Source of the DNA: Planctomycetaceae bacterium
GTDB lineage: Bacteria > Planctomycetota > Planctomycetia > Pirellulales > Pirellulaceae
Assembly (NCBI GenBank): GCA_024642765.1
Contig: JAHEAM010000116.1
Coordinates: 1 to 9,805 of the forward strand
Direction of reading: 5' to 3'
DNA length: 9,805 bases
Part shown: positions 8,487 through 9,805 of the stretch, in pieces
How positions within the stretch are numbered: position 1 is the first letter of the stretch
Layout of the letters: every line of letters begins with the position of its first letter
Program-made: the position numbers and the translations under genes
Notes under the pieces: model-generated
What the model saw: the letters and a program-made list of their open reading frames with translations, nothing else
Databases searched by the model: none
Told to the model about the DNA's origin: nothing

Positions 8487-8535
8487 TCGACTGAAGCAAG
8501 CCGATATTCCGCGAATTTCTATCAACAACCCCTAG

Positions 8536-9805
8536 ATGATTCGATTGTTTCAAAATATCCGAAAACGCTTAGCGGCACACGATTGGCAAACTCATGGAAA
8601 ATGGGTAACGCTCAGCCTGATGGTTGGAGTTGTCGCGGGCTTGGGGGCGATCTTGTTCCAAGTCCTGACTCAACTCGTCATGCATTTTGGTATAGGTATG
8701 TTCGCGGGTTACTCGCCGCCTGAGCCACTGGGTGAACACAATCTTTTTGCGCCGATCACCGGACCAATTAATCCATTGATACTCGTTGTTATCGCGACAG
8801 TGGGTGGACTCATTTCGGGAGTACTTGTTTTTTGGTTTGCCCCCGAGGCCGAAGGGCATGGCACGGATGCTGCAATCGATGCATTTCACAATTGGCGTGG
8901 CGAAATACGGTGGCGAACACCATTGATAAAGACCATCACATCTGCGATCACGATCGGCACGGGTGGTTCTGGCGGACGCGAAGGCCCAATCGCGCAAATC
9001 GGTGCGGGTTTTGGTTCGTTTGTCGGACATGTTTTGAAACTGTCCGTTCGCGATCGACGCATTTTGTTGGCTGCAGGGATGGGGGCTGGCGTTGGCGCCA
9101 TTTTCCGTGCGCCATTAGCAGGCGCCTTGTTCGCGGCCGAGATTCTCTATAGCGATCCTGAATTCGAATCGGATGTGATTGTGCCAGCGGCGATGTCTTC
9201 AATCATCAGCTACACCGTTTATACATTGAGCTTACCCACAGAAGTTCGATTCACGCCCCTTTTCGGTTCGTCGCTCAATTTTCCGATACAGTCACCACTG
9301 GAATTCTTGCTTTACGGCATGTTGGCTTTTGTCTTAGTCGCGGTAGCCGTTTTGTATATTCGCGTTTTCTATGGCGTGCAAAAGTGGTTTCATTGGATTC
9401 CTTTGCCGCGGCATGTGAAACCCGCCATTGGTGCTGCTGGCGCTGCACTTTTAGGGGTTGGTATATGGTTTGTTTTTGACAAAAACAATTTGGCGTTGTC
9501 GGTTTTGAGCACCGGTTATGGGGTATTGCAAATGTCGCTCTCTCGCGAGTTCAGCCCCTCTGTGGTCCTGCTACTTAGCGTCGCGATTGTAAAGATATTC
9601 ACGACTTCGCTCACGATCAGTTCTGGCGGTTCCGGAGGCGTGTTTGGGCCATCTATGGTGATTGGCGGTTGCACAGGAGCGGCCTTTGGCAAAGTCGCTC
9701 AAGTTTGGTTTCCGTCCGTTGTCGAACATCCGCAAGCGTTTGTAATTGTTGGTATGGCTGGTTTTTTCGCGGGCGCCGCGCATGCCCCAATTTCAACAAT
9801 TATTA
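8536..9805 (+). CDS. ClC-family chloride channel/transporter (3' end outside window)
   Basis: The frame opens at ATG 8536, directly after an in-frame TAG (8533-8535), so no earlier start is possible. It stays open to the right edge, giving 423 residues. The protein is very hydrophobic, with many transmembrane helices after a short cytosolic N-terminus (MIRLFQNIRKRLAAHDW). All three ClC selectivity segments visible at this length are present: GHGTDAA at 107-113 (helix D equivalent), GSGGREGP with the gating glutamate Glu149, and SSGGSGGVFGPS at about 362-373. The segment FRAPLAGALFAAEILYSDPEF matches the ClC helix H region. Two positions differ from E. coli ClC-ec1: His108 replaces the central serine, and Ile203 lies where the internal proton-carrying glutamate would be (neighbouring Glu202 is kept). 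The chloride-coordinating tyrosine and any CBS domains lie beyond the window. It starts 49 bp after the preceding stop with no visible terminator, so co-transcription is plausible. Family call firm; channel versus exchanger undecided. Confidence 0.95.
   Translation, partial: MIRLFQNIRKRLAAHDWQTHGKWVTLSLMVGVVAGLGAILFQVLTQLVMHFGIGMFAGYSPPEPLGEHNLFAPITGPINPLILVVIATVGGLISGVLVFWFAPEAEGHGTDAAIDAFHNWRGEIRWRTPLIKTITSAITIGTGGSGGREGPIAQIGAGFGSFVGHVLKLSVRDRRILLAAGMGAGVGAIFRAPLAGALFAAEILYSDPEFESDVIVPAAMSSIISYTVYTLSLPTEVRFTPLFGSSLNFPIQSPLEFLLYGMLAFVLVAVAVLYIRVFYGVQKWFHWIPLPRHVKPAIGAAGAALLGVGIWFVFDKNNLALSVLSTGYGVLQMSLSREFSPSVVLLLSVAIVKIFTTSLTISSGGSGGVFGPSMVIGGCTGAAFGKVAQVWFPSVVEHPQAFVIVGMAGFFAGAAHAPISTII

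Noticed and set aside
8569..9030. 153-aa open frame on the - strand
   Set aside because: It is antisense to the ClC gene, whose frame carries the clear GREGP and GHG motifs; the antisense product is Arg/Asp-rich and has no family features.

Overview
The window holds four genes, all on the + strand: two complete ones in the middle and one cut by each edge. Base composition is near 50% GC and even across the window, so nothing suggests recent transfer. The likely source is a planctomycete, probably Pirellula-like. The main evidence is the third gene, an exported protein that joins a cysteine-free thioredoxin-like domain to a prenyltransferase/squalene-cyclase-like alpha/alpha toroid, a combination I associate with that phylum. 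Weak or absent Shine-Dalgarno sequences fit too. This assignment is an inference from recalled families, not a database match.

Left half (1-6483): the C-terminal part of a flotillin/SPFH-type membrane scaffold protein, then a 146-bp gap, then a 1777-residue AAA+ protein of the DUF3686 family (often labelled 'DNA repair ATPase'). These two make the most interesting unit. A flotillin tail ending in a long Ala/Glu/Lys coiled coil and a compact C-terminal domain sits directly upstream of a very large ATPase. That ATPase has its own N-terminal DUF3686 domain, a roughly 370-residue coiled coil, a linker with an HDHD motif, a late AAA+ module and a helical tail. The pairing suggests a membrane-platform-plus-remodelling-ATPase machine. 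The DNA repair label has no visible support in the sequence, since no nuclease, helicase or DNA-binding motif can be seen.

Right half (6484-9805): after a 122-bp gap comes the exported thioredoxin-like/toroid protein (626 aa). Only 49 bp later a ClC-family chloride channel/transporter begins; it runs off the right edge with 423 residues visible. The ClC protein keeps the gating glutamate but has isoleucine where the classical Cl-/H+ exchanger ClC-ec1 has its internal proton glutamate, and histidine where that protein has the central serine.

No tRNA, rRNA, CRISPR array, insertion sequence, attachment site or origin was seen. Intergenic spaces are short (146, 122 and 49 bp) and contain no convincing terminator. 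The remaining open frames on both strands overlap these four genes in other frames and show no family features.
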